Under the pieces are notes generated by a model that ran no database searches, was not told the origin of the DNA, and was given only the letters and a program-made list of their open reading frames with translations. Positions 42,701-51,824 of a stretch of DNA of 64,000 bases are shown here, piece by piece. Made by a program: the position numbers and the translations under genes. The DNA is from UMGS1766 sp963597355. GTDB lineage: Bacteria > Bacillota > Clostridia > Oscillospirales > Oscillospiraceae. Position 1 is the stretch's first letter, and each line of letters opens with the position of its first letter. The stretch spans positions 62,001 through 126,000 of the forward strand of contig CAVBPR010000013.1 of the NCBI GenBank assembly GCA_963597355.1. Reading direction: 5' to 3'.

Positions 42701-43581
42701 AGCGCGTCTACTGCTTCCTGCAGCATGCGCTTTTCATTGCGAACAATGATGTCCGGTGCATTCAGCTGAATCAGGCGCTTCAGACGGTTATTGCGGTTGA
42801 TAACTCTGCGGTACAGATCGTTCAAGTCGGAAGTGGCAAAGCGACCGCCGTCCAACTGAACCATGGGACGAATTTCCGGAGGCAGAACCGGCAACACATC
42901 GATGATCATCCACTCCGGCTTATTGCCAGAGCTCAGGAAGGAATCTACAACTTCCAGGCGCTTGACAATACGCGCCTTCTTCTGACCGGATGCAGTCTTC
43001 AATTCAGCACGCAGACTGGTGGAAAGCTGCTCCAAATCCACATCCTGCAGCAATTTCTTAATGGCCTCAGCGCCCATGCCGGCGGAGAAATCATCTTCGT
43101 ATTTCTCCCGCATGTCGTTGTATTCCTTTTCGGAAAGGATCTGGTTCTTCGTCAAAGGAGTAAAGCCGGGATCTGTGACAATATAGGAAGCAAAGTACAG
43201 GACTTTTTCCAGAATGCGGGGGGAAATATCCAGCAGCAGACCCATACGGGACGGAATGCCCTTGAAATACCAGATATGAGAGACCGGCGCAGCCAGCTCA
43301 ATATGTCCCATACGCTCGCGACGCACCTTTGCGCGGGTGACCTCAACGCCGCAGCGATCGCAGATTTTGCCCTTGTGGCTGATCTTTTTATATTTTCCGC
43401 AATGGCACTCCCAGTCCTTTGTTGGGCCAAAAATCTTTTCGCAGAACAGGCCATCCCGCTCCGGCTTCAGGGTACGATAGTTGATTGTTTCCGGCTTGGT
43501 AACTTCACCATAGGACCAAGCTCTAATCTGCTCTGGAGAAGCGATAGAAATTTTGATCGCATCAAATTCAGCGTAACTCAT
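39727..43581 (-). CDS. rpoC: RNA polymerase subunit beta'
   Basis: A 1284-residue beta' subunit. The N-terminal zinc ribbon is ECHCGKYKK...CDRCGVEV. The active-site loop FNADFDGDQMAVHVPL holds the three catalytic aspartates. The second zinc site is in CRARRGVCSKCYG with the preceding DCGTTDG. The length fits Firmicutes without large insertions. The acidic C-terminus (EEDELLSIEEELVPVSIEE) is clostridial in style. It follows rpoB by 21 bases. Confidence 0.98.
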   Translation of the reverse strand: MSYAEFDAIKISIASPEQIRAWSYGEVTKPETINYRTLKPERDGLFCEKIFGPTKDWECHCGKYKKISHKGKICDRCGVEVTRAKVRRERMGHIELAAPVSHIWYFKGIPSRMGLLLDISPRILEKVLYFASYIVTDPGFTPLTKNQILSEKEYNDMREKYEDDFSAGMGAEAIKKLLQDVDLEQLSTSLRAELKTASGQKKARIVKRLEVVDSFLSSGNKPEWMIIDVLPVLPPEIRPMVQLDGGRFATSDLNDLYRRVINRNNRLKRLIQLNAPDIIVRNEKRMLQEAVDALIDNGRRGRAVTGANSRALKSLSDMLKGKQGRFRQNLLGKRVDYSGRSVIVVGPELKIYQCGLPKEMAIELFRPFVMKKLVEDHKANNIKSAKKMVDKGEAAVWDALEFVIKDHPVMLNRAPTLHRLGIQAFEPVLVEGRAIKLHPLVCTPFNADFDGDQMAVHVPLSAEAQTEARILMLSANNLLRPQDGSPVTVPTQDMILGSYYLTYERERIHVPERTFETAADAVAAIEDGAITPNDIIWVADHEHEGRYEPYVRTTGYLAQEAAQSGTLPREFYRIFSSDNEALLAYDQCMLERKKKNTNVIDLTLLENQDELDIHEPILVWRSGTCKGEPIQKLVRTTVGRLIFNEKIPQDLGFQDRDNEETCLNPEINEVCGKKILSKIVERCISAHGFAVSAEVLDAIKAQGYHYSTLASLTVSIYDMSIPPKKYELIKTTEEKVVEIERLFRMGMLTNDERYRLVVKEWEATTGQVSTALMENLDQYNPIFIMADSGARGSMAQIRQLAGMRGLLANTAGRTIEIPVKANYREGLTVLEYFISSRGARKGLTDTALRTADSGYLTRRLVDVSQDVIIREEDCGTTDGINVYELSEEGQIIEEFSERIKGRYLAEPLCDPKTGEVLFDTDTMLKGSDVKILEAHGISSIKVRSVLTCRARRGVCSKCYGMNLANGERVGLGEAVGVIAAQSIGEPGTQLTMRTFHSGGVAGGDITQGLPRVEELFEARKPKKMAQLAEISGRVSIEETKKGSMVNVNITANDGEVCTYSLPYSSLLVKEGDYVEQGFQLVPGALYPQDVLRIRGISALHEYLVMEVLKPYRSQGVDINDKHIEVICRQMMRKVRVEDSGDSDLLSGAAINVITFDDAVAKVQARIDAGERNEEGEELRLPTCTRMLLGITKASLATDSFLSAASFQETTKVLTEAAISGKVDHLLGLKENVIIGKLIPAGSGLYSAVDAIDDEGITQPDESVVAEEDELLSIEEELVPVSIEE

Positions 43582-43602
43582 GATAATCGACCTCCCCTGT
43601 CA

Positions 43603-46600
43603 TCAATCTTCGTCGCTGTCGATGAACAGCGTACCTTCTTCTTCAAACTCTGGTGTTTCAATGACGGAACCTTCTTCATCCATCTCGCCGACAGCAAAAG
43701 CACCGGTCTTTGCATACTCGCTCTCATCAGAGGTGTACTCAAAATCATCATATTCCTGACGACCACCCTTGTAGTTGTCGTCCTCGTCATCCTTCAACTC
43801 GATTTCGTTGCCCTGAACATCCAGCACGCGGATATCCAAGCACAGAGACTGCAGTTCCTTGACCAAAACCTTGAAGGATTCCGGCACACCGGGCTTCGGC
43901 ACGTTATGGCCCTTGATAATTGCCTCATAGGTGCGAACACGACCGGTCACGTCGTCGGACTTAACGGTCAGAATCTCCTGCAAGGTATAGGCAGCGCCAT
44001 ATGCCTCCAGTGCCCAAACTTCCATCTCACCAAAACGCTGGCCGCCGAACTGAGCTTTACCGCCCAGAGGCTGCTGAGTAACCAGGCTGTAGGGGCCGGT
44101 AGCACGAGCATGGATCTTATCGTCAACCAGGTGGTGCAGCTTCAGGAAGTACACATAGCCAACCGTGACCGGGTTGTCAAAACGCTGACCTGTACGGCCA
44201 TCGTAGAGCCAGCTCTTACCGTTTTCATTCAGGCCGGCCATCCGCAGGCACTCCTGAATGTCCTTTTCGTTTGCGCCGTTGAAGATCGGTGTTGCAACCT
44301 TCCAGCCGAGGGTTTTAGCTGCATAGCCAAGATGAACTTCCAGCACCTGACCGATGTTCATACGGGAAGGCACGCCCAACGGGTTCAGCACGATATCCAG
44401 CGGAGTGCCGTCGGGCAGGAAAGGCATGTCCTCACGGGGCAGAATACGGGAAACAACACCCTTGTTTCCGTGGCGGCCTGCCATCTTATCGCCGACGCCA
44501 ATTTTACGCTTCTGGACGATATAAACGCGGACGCACATATTCACGCCGGGATTCAGCTCATCGCCATTCTCCCGCGTAAACACCTTAACATCCTGAACGA
44601 TACCGTACATACCATGGGGAACCTTCAGGGATGTATCACGAACTTCACGGGCCTTTTCGCCAAAAATAGCACGAAGCAAGCGTTCTTCTGCCGTCAGGTC
44701 GGTCTCACCCTTAGGCGTTACTTTACCAACCAGAATGTCACCGGCAGAAATCTCAGCGCCAACGCGGATGATGCCGCGCTCGTCCAGATCCTTCAGCGCC
44801 TCTTCACCAACACTGGGGATATCGCGGGTAATTTCCTCATCGCCCAGCTTGGTATTGCGTGCTTCTGTCTCAAATTCCTCGATATGGATGGAGGTGAATA
44901 CGTCCTCCTGTACCATTCGCTCGTTCAGCAGAACAGCGTCCTCGTAGTTGTAGCCTTCCCATGTCATGAAGCCCATCAGGATGTTCCGGCCCAGGGCAAT
45001 CTCGCCGTTGCAGGTAGCAGGGCCATCAGCCAGAGTCTCACGATAGCGGACACGCTGACCGGCGTTGACAATCGGCTTCTGGTTGATGCAGGTCGTATGG
45101 TTGGAACGAACATACTTAACCAGCGGATAATCCACAACACGGCCATCGTCATAACGAACGGTAATCTGGGTCGCAGAGACCTTGGTGACCTCGCCGTCAC
45201 CCTCAGCCAGCACAACGACCTCGGAATCCTGGCAGTTTTTATACTCCTGACCGGTAGCAACAATCGGTGCTTCCGTTACCAGCAGAGGCACTGCCTGACG
45301 CTGCATGTTTGCGCCCATCAGTGCGCGGTTTGCGTCGTCGTTTTCCAGGAACGGGATCATTGCGGTAGCAACAGACACCATCATCTTAGGCGAAACGTCG
45401 ATACGGTCCACCTGGCTGCGGTCTACGTCGACGATCTCATCACGATGACGGCAGGTAATACGGGCATTTGCCAGGCAGCCGTTTTCGTCGATTGGCTCAG
45501 TTGCCTGTGCAACAGTGTACTCATCTTCCACGTCTGCAGTCATATATTCCACTTCGTCCGTAACAAAGCCGTCCGGCTTACGCACCACGCGATAAGGCGT
45601 TTCAATAAAACCGAACTTATTTACACGGGCGTAGGAAGCCAGGTAGGAAATCAGGCCGATGTTGGGACCTTCTGGCGTTTCAATGGGGCAAAGACGGCCG
45701 TAGTGGCTGTAATGAACGTCACGGACATCAAAGCTGGCGCGCTCACGGCTCAGACCACCGGGGCCAAGAGCGGAAATACGGCGCTTATGCGTCAATTCTG
45801 CCAGCGGGTTGGTTTGGTCCATAAACTGGCTCAACGGAGAAGAACCAAAGAATTCCTTGATTGCTGCGGTAACAGGACGGATATTGATCAAAGACTGCGG
45901 AGTAACGATGTCAAGATCCTGGATGGTCATGCGCTCACGAATCACTCGCTCCATACGGCTGAAGCCAATACGGAACTGATTCTGCAGCAGCTCGCCCACG
46001 CAGCGCAGGCGACGGTTGCCCAGGTGGTCGATATCGTCTGCATTGCCGATACCATAAGCCAGGCAATTCAGATAGTTGACCGAAGCCAGCATATCGTCAA
46101 TGATAATATGCTTCGGAATCAGCTCGTCATGAGCGTCTTCCAGTGCCTCTTTCAGCTCTTCACCGCTGTATTTTTCCACCAGCTCTTTGAAGACGGTGAA
46201 GCGAACCTTTTCGTCAATGCCAACCTCTTCCGGATCAAAGTCCAGATAAGGTGCAGGGTCAATCATGTTGTTGGAGAACACGCGGACAACAGTTCCATCT
46301 ACATCAACCAGAACTTCGTTGACGCCCCGAGCGGTGAGTTCCTGTGCGCGCTCGAAGGAAAGAACTTCTCCCTCTTCTGCAATGATCTCACCGGTCCACG
46401 GATCTGCCACAGGTGCGGCCATTTTCTGTCCGTTCAGACGGCGCGCCATGTTCATCTTCTTGTTGAACTTATAACGGCCAACAACAGACAGGTCATAGCT
46501 GCGTGCATCAAAGAACAGGTTGTTCAGCAGTGCTTCATCGGAATCCACCGTTGGGGGCTCACCCGGACGCAGCTTACGATAGATCTCCAGGTGTGCTTCC

Positions 46601-47289
46601 TCGTAGGTCTTGCAGGTGTCCTTCTCCAACGTAGCCACGATGCGGGGGTCTTCACCAAACACCTCAAGGATTTCGGCATCTGTCTTCAGACCAATTGCAC
46701 GGAGCAGGCAGGTGATCGGCAGCTTACGGCTCTTATCGATCCGCACATACATTACATCCGCCTGATCCGTCTCATACTCCAGCCATGCGCCGCGATAAGG
46801 GATCACTGTGGTTGTATAGGTAACATTGCCCACCTTGTCCTCTGTGCGGCCGTAGTACATACCGGGAGAACGAACAATCTGAGAAACAATGGAGCGCTCA
46901 GCGCCATTGATCACGAAAGTGGCGCCCTGCGTCATCAGCGGGAAATCACCCATGAAGATTTCCTGCTCTTTGATCTCCTCAGTTTCCTTGTTGCGCAGAC
47001 GAACCTTCACCTTGATGGGAGCTGCATACGTCGCATCCCGAGCCTTGCACTCCTCTACCGAGTACTTCGGCTTTTCATCCATTGTGTAATCGATGAAGGA
47101 AAGCTCTAACTTGCCCTGATAGTCGCTGATGGCAGCAGTATCGCGGAAAACCTCCCGCAGACCTACTTCCAAAAACCACCGATAGCTCTTCTTCTGAATC
47201 TCCAGAAGATCCGGCATTTCGATGATCTCGTCATGCCTGGCAAAGCTTTTTCTCAGCGTATTGCCATAGTATACGTCTTTAATGACCAT
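43603..47289 (-). CDS. rpoB: RNA polymerase subunit beta
   Basis: A 1228-residue beta subunit. The rifampicin region reads FFGSSPLSQFMDQTNPLAEL with KRRISALGPGGLSRERA, a drug-sensitive type by eye. Conserved GRHGNKGVVSRI and LGGKAQFGGQRFGEMEVWAL are present. The acidic C-terminal tail is long. The ATG at 47289 is preferred, with GGAG ten bases before; a GTG at 47298 lies too close to the site. A consensus promoter and a leader of about 175 bases precede it. The usual rplJ-rplL genes are not upstream. Confidence 0.98.
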   Translation of the reverse strand: MVIKDVYYGNTLRKSFARHDEIIEMPDLLEIQKKSYRWFLEVGLREVFRDTAAISDYQGKLELSFIDYTMDEKPKYSVEECKARDATYAAPIKVKVRLRNKETEEIKEQEIFMGDFPLMTQGATFVINGAERSIVSQIVRSPGMYYGRTEDKVGNVTYTTTVIPYRGAWLEYETDQADVMYVRIDKSRKLPITCLLRAIGLKTDAEILEVFGEDPRIVATLEKDTCKTYEEAHLEIYRKLRPGEPPTVDSDEALLNNLFFDARSYDLSVVGRYKFNKKMNMARRLNGQKMAAPVADPWTGEIIAEEGEVLSFERAQELTARGVNEVLVDVDGTVVRVFSNNMIDPAPYLDFDPEEVGIDEKVRFTVFKELVEKYSGEELKEALEDAHDELIPKHIIIDDMLASVNYLNCLAYGIGNADDIDHLGNRRLRCVGELLQNQFRIGFSRMERVIRERMTIQDLDIVTPQSLINIRPVTAAIKEFFGSSPLSQFMDQTNPLAELTHKRRISALGPGGLSRERASFDVRDVHYSHYGRLCPIETPEGPNIGLISYLASYARVNKFGFIETPYRVVRKPDGFVTDEVEYMTADVEDEYTVAQATEPIDENGCLANARITCRHRDEIVDVDRSQVDRIDVSPKMMVSVATAMIPFLENDDANRALMGANMQRQAVPLLVTEAPIVATGQEYKNCQDSEVVVLAEGDGEVTKVSATQITVRYDDGRVVDYPLVKYVRSNHTTCINQKPIVNAGQRVRYRETLADGPATCNGEIALGRNILMGFMTWEGYNYEDAVLLNERMVQEDVFTSIHIEEFETEARNTKLGDEEITRDIPSVGEEALKDLDERGIIRVGAEISAGDILVGKVTPKGETDLTAEERLLRAIFGEKAREVRDTSLKVPHGMYGIVQDVKVFTRENGDELNPGVNMCVRVYIVQKRKIGVGDKMAGRHGNKGVVSRILPREDMPFLPDGTPLDIVLNPLGVPSRMNIGQVLEVHLGYAAKTLGWKVATPIFNGANEKDIQECLRMAGLNENGKSWLYDGRTGQRFDNPVTVGYVYFLKLHHLVDDKIHARATGPYSLVTQQPLGGKAQFGGQRFGEMEVWALEAYGAAYTLQEILTVKSDDVTGRVRTYEAIIKGHNVPKPGVPESFKVLVKELQSLCLDIRVLDVQGNEIELKDDEDDNYKGGRQEYDDFEYTSDESEYAKTGAFAVGEMDEEGSVIETPEFEEEGTLFIDSDED

Positions 47290-47469
47290 ATTGTTCACAC
47301 TCCGTTTTCGTCATAATACACAAGAAGCGGTGGGCGTGCCATTCTGATACACCCGGGTCAGTTGAAAATTGTTTCTCATCCCACTTGCATCACTGCACGG
47401 GATATGTTATACTTCGTCATGTGGTTGAATGAGCTCGTATGTGTGCGCATCAATCCACAATAGCGATTT

Positions 47470-47498
47470 ATTATATCACATAGTTATAGTGCTGTCAA
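47470..47498 (-). promoter_or_regulatory. rpoBC promoter
   Basis: Exact TTGACA (47498-47493) and TATAAT (47475-47470) with a 17-base spacer on the minus strand. The leader from about 47463 to 47290 contains no ORF I can support; a weak GGG/CCC stem was seen. This fills the 336-base gap between rpoB and the small membrane protein, together with the hairpin at 47544-47587. Confidence 0.88.
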
Positions 47499-47543
47499 CC
47501 GTTTCTCTCATCTTACGGTTGACTTTTTTATTTAAAATCAGAA

Positions 47544-47587
47544 CATATAGAGACCGATTCTCCTCCTGGAAAATCGGTCTCTATATG
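47544..47587. terminator. Bidirectional-looking terminator upstream of rpoB
   Basis: A perfect 16-pair stem (CATATAGAGACCGATT and complement) with a 12-base loop. On the plus strand it leads into CATTTTTT; on the minus strand into TTCTGATTTT. It follows the small membrane-protein gene by about 38 bases and insulates rpoBC from it. Confidence 0.7.
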
Positions 47588-47625
47588 CATTTTTTATCAA
47601 TCTATTTTTAATAACCTGCTTTTGC

Positions 47626-47952
47626 TCAAATTAAGTGGATTCCCCCAATAATCGGCAGCGGTTTCTCTATTCCCTGAAGCGCATTCAGCAATCCCATGAT
47701 GGTAAGCACCAAAAGCACCAGCGAAATTATAGCGTTCAGTGCACCAATGATTCCAGTCAGTAAACCAAAGCTTGCAATATCAATCAAAAAATAAGCGACC
47801 TTATACACAATTGTCAGTGCAACACCGGCCAGAGACAATACCAGTGCCTGATTCAAATGAAATCTGGAATTACGGCGATCCCCCGCCAACAGCGCTATCA
47901 CAAGTCCAATCCAGGTTAAATAGGCTACAATATCGGTTGTTCTCTTGCTCAC
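47626..47952 (-). CDS. Small integral membrane protein (DUF4870-like)
   Basis: A 108-residue protein with three to four membrane segments. It begins MSKRTTDIVAYLTWIGLVIA and continues with the charged loop GDRRNSRFHLNQ, the pattern of DUF4870-type membrane proteins (RFHxNQAL). The end is LQGIEKPLPIIGGIHLI. Function unknown. It is monocistronic, with a terminator after it. Confidence 0.7.
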   Translation of the reverse strand: MSKRTTDIVAYLTWIGLVIALLAGDRRNSRFHLNQALVLSLAGVALTIVYKVAYFLIDIASFGLLTGIIGALNAIISLVLLVLTIMGLLNALQGIEKPLPIIGGIHLI

Positions 47953-48092
47953 AGAAAATTCCTCCTCTGTAATGTCGTATATGTCTTAACATGGTCAGAA
48001 TAGCACGATTCTATCGCAAGTACAAGCGTATTTCGGGCTTTCGTCTTTAAAATTGATAAAACTAGTTTTTCTGAAATGTCCGCAAAAACAAA

Positions 48093-48119
48093 ATAGCCGC
48101 AAGCAAAGCTTGCGGCTAT
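48093..48119 (-). terminator. Terminator after tRNA-Leu
   Basis: A perfect 12-pair stem (ATAGCCGCAAGC and complement) with an AAA loop (TTT in the minus-strand RNA), followed by TTTTGTTTTTG on the minus strand, directly at the tRNA 3' end. Confidence 0.85.
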
Positions 48120-48205
48120 GGTGCGCGAGGCGGGAGTCGAACCCGCACGCCCGAACGAGCACTGGCACCTGAAGCCAGCGAGTCTACCAATTCCACCACT
48201 CGCGC
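48119..48205 (-). tRNA. tRNA-Leu (anticodon CAG), CCA encoded
   Basis: Class II tRNA with acceptor GCGCGAG (48205-48199) pairing with CTCGCGC. The anticodon arm CTGGC-TTCAGGT-GCCAG gives CAG, reading CUG. A long variable arm (TGCTCGTTCGGGCG) and a T arm GCGGG-TTCGACT-CCCGC follow. CCA is encoded at 48121-48119. Confidence 0.94.
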
Positions 48206-48342
48206 AACCGAAGGTGATACGAACTTGAAATACAGCTCGCTAACGGACAAGCGATATAATATCATCTTTTATGCCCCTTGTCAACTATTTTTTCGCATTA
48301 TTTTTTATTTTATTTTTGCGCACCGCAGTTTATAAAAATTCG

Positions 48343-48370
48343 TTGACAAACAAGTGGGAAGTGATATAAT
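48343..48370 (+). promoter_or_regulatory. trp operon promoter
   Basis: TTGACA (48343-48348) and TATAAT (48365-48370), spacer 16. Transcription would start near 48377, about 30 bases before the T-box stem I. Confidence 0.85.
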
Positions 48371-48404
48371 GCACTTAATTCATTTAAACCAATAAACCGT
48401 TGAG

Positions 48405-48660
48405 GTGGAGATAACGTCAGAAATCGGTCTCACAGAGAGTTGGCTGTGCTGGAATGCCGACAGATGCGAGCTGGCAAATGGACCACTGAGGGCGCGGTCA
48501 AAGGCTGTGTTTTGCAGCTGAGTATTCCGCGACGCTGGCCAGCGTGAAGGGCGCGGGATATGTTTGTATCCCTGAAGTGCGGGACAAAAGTCCCGAATCA
48601 AGGTGGCACCGCGGATATTTCCGTCCTTGACAAAGCAATTTGTCGAGGACGGTTTTTTTA
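48405..48660 (+). promoter_or_regulatory. Tryptophan T-box leader with terminator
   Basis: The 495-base gap between tRNA-Leu and trpE is mainly this element. Stem I is rich in pairs, with the AG-bulge/terminal-loop region GAGAGTTGGCTGTGCTGGAA. On its 3' side AAATGGACCACTGAGGG places TGG (48479-48481), the Trp codon, as specifier before ACC. The T-box itself is AGGTGGCACCGCGG (48601-48614), which pairs with the free CCA end of uncharged tRNA. The competing terminator CCGTCCTTGACA/TGTCGAGGACGG (48621-48652) ends in seven Ts. Low charged tRNA-Trp should allow trp transcription. Confidence 0.93.
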
Positions 48661-48699
48661 TTTCCTGCTTATACACACCTGCAAGGAGTGATCTAATAA

Positions 48700-50169
48700 A
48701 TGTATACACCAACATTAGACGAAGCTCGTACCTACGCGAGTAATTATCGGTGCGTTCCGATTTGCCGCACCATCCTGTCCGACCGGCGCACCCCGATTGA
48801 AGTGCTGAAAGTTCTGAAAAACAACTCCCGGCACTGCTACATGCTGGAAAGTCTGGAAAGTTCCGACCGCTGGGGGCGCTATACATTTCTCGGCTATGAA
48901 CCCCGATTGGAATTGACTTGTGTCGACGGTCAGGTTCGTATCACAGAAGACGAGCAGGTTCGCGTAGAGCAGACATCCGATCCCGGTGCGATAATTCGCG
49001 CCATTGTTGCAGACCATAAAAGCCCTCGTATTGATGGATTTCCTTCTTTTACCGGAGGGTTAGTCGGCTATTTTTCCTATGACTTTATCAAGTATTCCGA
49101 ACCTAACCTGCATCTGGATGCAGAAGACCAGGAACACTTTAATGACATCGATCTGATGCTGTTCGACCGGGTCATTTGCTTCGACAACCTGAAGCAGAAA
49201 ATTATTCTGATTGCAAACGCCTGCACCGACAATCTGGACTCCTCCTACCCGGAAGCGATCCGGGCGCTGGATGAAATGGCCGATCTGATCAACAACGGAG
49301 CTCCTGCAGACATTCAGCCACTCCAGCTGAAGAGTGAATTCCGCCGTCTATTTGACAAAGAACAATATTGTGCCATGGTGGAAAAAGCCCGGCACTACAT
49401 TTATGAGGGCGACATTTTCCAGGTGGTTCTCTCCAATCGTATGGATGCCGACTGTGAAGGAAGCCTTTTGGACACCTACCGGTTGCTTCGCGTAATCAAT
49501 CCGTCTCCTTATATGTTCTACTTCTCCAGCGATGACATTGAAATCGCCGGTGCATCTCCGGAAACGCTGGTGAAACTGACCGATGGGACGTTATATACCT
49601 TTCCTCTGGCCGGTACAAAACCCCGTGGAAAAACGCCCACGGAAGACGCCATGCTGGAACAACAGTTGCTTGACGATCCGAAGGAGCGCAGCGAGCACAA
49701 TATGCTGGTGGATCTCGGCCGTAACGACATCGGCAAAATCAGTCAATTCGGTTCTGTTGCGGTAGAGCAATACATGGATGTTCTGCGCTACTCCCATGTA
49801 ATGCATATCGGCTCTACGGTTCGCGGAACCATCCGCGCTGACAAGGACGCAGTAGATGCTGTGTCTGCCATTCTTCCCGCCGGAACACTCTCGGGTGCCC
49901 CCAAGTTCCGCGCCTGCCAGATCATCAATGAACTGGAAAACAACAAGCGCGGCATTTACGGTGGTGCAATCGGCTACATTGACTTCACCGGAAATCTGGA
50001 CACCTGCATTGCCATTCGCATCGCTTTCAAGAAAAACGGAAAGGTTTTCATTCGTTCCGGCGCCGGAATTGTTGCCGACAGCGTTCCGGAAAGTGAATAT
50101 CAGGAGTGCATCAACAAAGCGCAGGCCGTGGTCAACGCGGTAAAGCAATCGGAGGGAGGTATTGACTGA
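48700..50169 (+). CDS. trpE: Anthranilate synthase component I
   Basis: A 489-residue chorismate-binding enzyme, making anthranilate with TrpG. Features: N-terminal LLESLESSDRWGRYTFLGYEP-like feedback region with S-S-D, KARHYIYEGDIFQVVLSNR, the catalytic IAGASPETLVKL, FPLAGTKPRGKT, VDLGRNDIGKI and GTLSGAPKFRA. The ATG at 48700 has AAGGAG upstream. First gene after the T-box leader. Confidence 0.97.
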   Translation: MYTPTLDEARTYASNYRCVPICRTILSDRRTPIEVLKVLKNNSRHCYMLESLESSDRWGRYTFLGYEPRLELTCVDGQVRITEDEQVRVEQTSDPGAIIRAIVADHKSPRIDGFPSFTGGLVGYFSYDFIKYSEPNLHLDAEDQEHFNDIDLMLFDRVICFDNLKQKIILIANACTDNLDSSYPEAIRALDEMADLINNGAPADIQPLQLKSEFRRLFDKEQYCAMVEKARHYIYEGDIFQVVLSNRMDADCEGSLLDTYRLLRVINPSPYMFYFSSDDIEIAGASPETLVKLTDGTLYTFPLAGTKPRGKTPTEDAMLEQQLLDDPKERSEHNMLVDLGRNDIGKISQFGSVAVEQYMDVLRYSHVMHIGSTVRGTIRADKDAVDAVSAILPAGTLSGAPKFRACQIINELENNKRGIYGGAIGYIDFTGNLDTCIAIRIAFKKNGKVFIRSGAGIVADSVPESEYQECINKAQAVVNAVKQSEGGID

Positions 50170-50170
50170 T

Positions 50171-50746
50171 ATGGTTTTGCTTATTGATAATTACGACAGC
50201 TTCTCGTATAATCTATATCAGCTGGTCGGGTCGATTGACCCGGACATCAAGGTAATTCGAAATGACGAACTGACCTTAGAACAGATCGAAGCGCTTCACC
50301 CTCGTAGAATCATTCTCTCTCCCGGTCCCGGTAAGCCCAGCGAAAGCGGCATCTGTGAAGATGTTATCCGTTATTTTGGCGGAAAAATTCCCATGCTCGG
50401 TGTCTGCTTAGGACATCAGGCAATCTGCGAAGTGTTTGGTGCAACCGTCACCTATGCATCCCAGTTGATGCATGGCAAGCAATCCCAAATGCATTTAGAC
50501 ACCAACAGCACACTTTTCCGTGGACTGCCCGCCATCGTTCCCGCCGCTCGCTACCACTCCCTTGCCGCAGCCGCAGATACCATTCCGCCTTGTCTGAATG
50601 TGACCGCTCAAACAGAGGATGGCGAGGTCATGGCAGTAGAACACAGGGATATGCCGATTTACGGTGTACAGTTTCATCCGGAAAGCATTCTGACTCCCAA
50701 CGGAGAGCAGATGATGCGCAACTTCCTATTCGACTACATTATTTGA
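50171..50746 (+). CDS. trpG: Anthranilate synthase component II (glutamine amidotransferase)
   Basis: A 191-residue class I amidotransferase supplying ammonia to TrpE. It opens LLIDNYDSFSYNLYQLVG; the oxyanion region is ILSPGPGKPSESG; the nucleophile Cys lies in GVCLGHQAIC; His and Glu are in QFHPESILT. The ATG at 50171 is one base after the trpE stop, with GGAGGT ten bases before. Not fused to trpD. Confidence 0.97.
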   Translation: MVLLIDNYDSFSYNLYQLVGSIDPDIKVIRNDELTLEQIEALHPRRIILSPGPGKPSESGICEDVIRYFGGKIPMLGVCLGHQAICEVFGATVTYASQLMHGKQSQMHLDTNSTLFRGLPAIVPAARYHSLAAAADTIPPCLNVTAQTEDGEVMAVEHRDMPIYGVQFHPESILTPNGEQMMRNFLFDYII

Positions 50747-50763
50747 TTCAGGAGGGGTTTAAA

Positions 50764-51786
50764 ATGATCAAAGAAGCAATCACCAAAATCGTCCAGAAGG
50801 AAGACTTAACCTACGACGAAAGCTACGCCGTGATGAACGAAATCATGAGCGGAGAAACCACTCCAACACAAAACGCAGCTTTCCTGGCAGCACTGTCCAC
50901 CAAGAGCACCCGTGCGGAGACAATTGCCGAAATTTCCGGCTGTGCCGCCGCAATGCGGGACCATGCCATTCCTCTGGATCGGGGCGATCTGGAAACGCTG
51001 GAGATTGTCGGTACCGGTGGCGACGGCGCCCACAGCATCAACATTTCTTCCACCTCCGCTATCATCATCGCTTCTGCCGGTGTGCCGGTCAGCAAGCACG
51101 GCAATGTGGCCGCTTCTTCTCAGTGCGGTGCGGCAAATGTGCTGGAGGAGCTGGGCGTAAACGTCCGTCTGGAACCGGAGAAAATGGCAAAGGTACTCCA
51201 GGATACCGGCATCTGCTTTATGCACGCGCAAGTGTATCACACGTCTATGAAATATGTGGGAGCCATTCGAAAAGAGCTTGGCTTCCGCACTGTGTTCAAC
51301 ATTCTTGGGCCGCTGACAAACCCGGCGCATCCAACCATGCAGTTGCTGGGTGTATACGATGAATACCTCCTTCAGCCCATGGCACAGGTATTAAGCGGCC
51401 TTGGTGTAAAACGCGGTATGGTGGTCTACGGACAGGACAAGCTGGACGAGGTGTCCATCAGCGCGCCTACCTCAGTGTGCGAATTTAAAGACGGCTGGTA
51501 CAAAACCTATACCATTCAGCCGGAGGATTTTGGACTGACTCGCGGCACAAAAGAAGATATTGTGGGCGGAGATCCTGCATACAATGCGCAAATCTCCCGT
51601 GGCATCCTGTCTGGCATGATTACCGGCCCCAAGCGTGACATCGTTCTGTTGAATTCCGCCTGCGGTCTGTACATCGCCGGTAAGGTGGACAGCATCCAGG
51701 CTGGCGTAGAACTTGCCGCCGACTTGATCGGCAGCGGCAAAGCGCTTCAAAAGCTGGATGAATTTGTCGCCGCAACAAATTCATAA
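50764..51786 (+). CDS. trpD: Anthranilate phosphoribosyltransferase
   Basis: A 340-residue enzyme that joins anthranilate to PRPP. Motifs are LETLEIVGTGGDGAHSINIS (PRPP loop), SKHGNVAASSQCGAANVLE, GIRKELGFRTVFNILGPLTNP-type block and VYGQDKLDEVS. The ATG at 50764 follows AGGAGGGG. Confidence 0.97.
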   Translation: MIKEAITKIVQKEDLTYDESYAVMNEIMSGETTPTQNAAFLAALSTKSTRAETIAEISGCAAAMRDHAIPLDRGDLETLEIVGTGGDGAHSINISSTSAIIIASAGVPVSKHGNVAASSQCGAANVLEELGVNVRLEPEKMAKVLQDTGICFMHAQVYHTSMKYVGAIRKELGFRTVFNILGPLTNPAHPTMQLLGVYDEYLLQPMAQVLSGLGVKRGMVVYGQDKLDEVSISAPTSVCEFKDGWYKTYTIQPEDFGLTRGTKEDIVGGDPAYNAQISRGILSGMITGPKRDIVLLNSACGLYIAGKVDSIQAGVELAADLIGSGKALQKLDEFVAATNS

Positions 51787-51824
51787 CTCCGCATACCATA
51801 TAAATTTTAACTTTGGAGGTCATT

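Noticed and set aside
42361..47109. A 1582-codon open frame on the plus strand across rpoC and rpoB
   Set aside because: It is antisense to two highly conserved genes. Their skewed codon use leaves few stops on the opposite strand. No ribosome site and no recognisable protein pattern.
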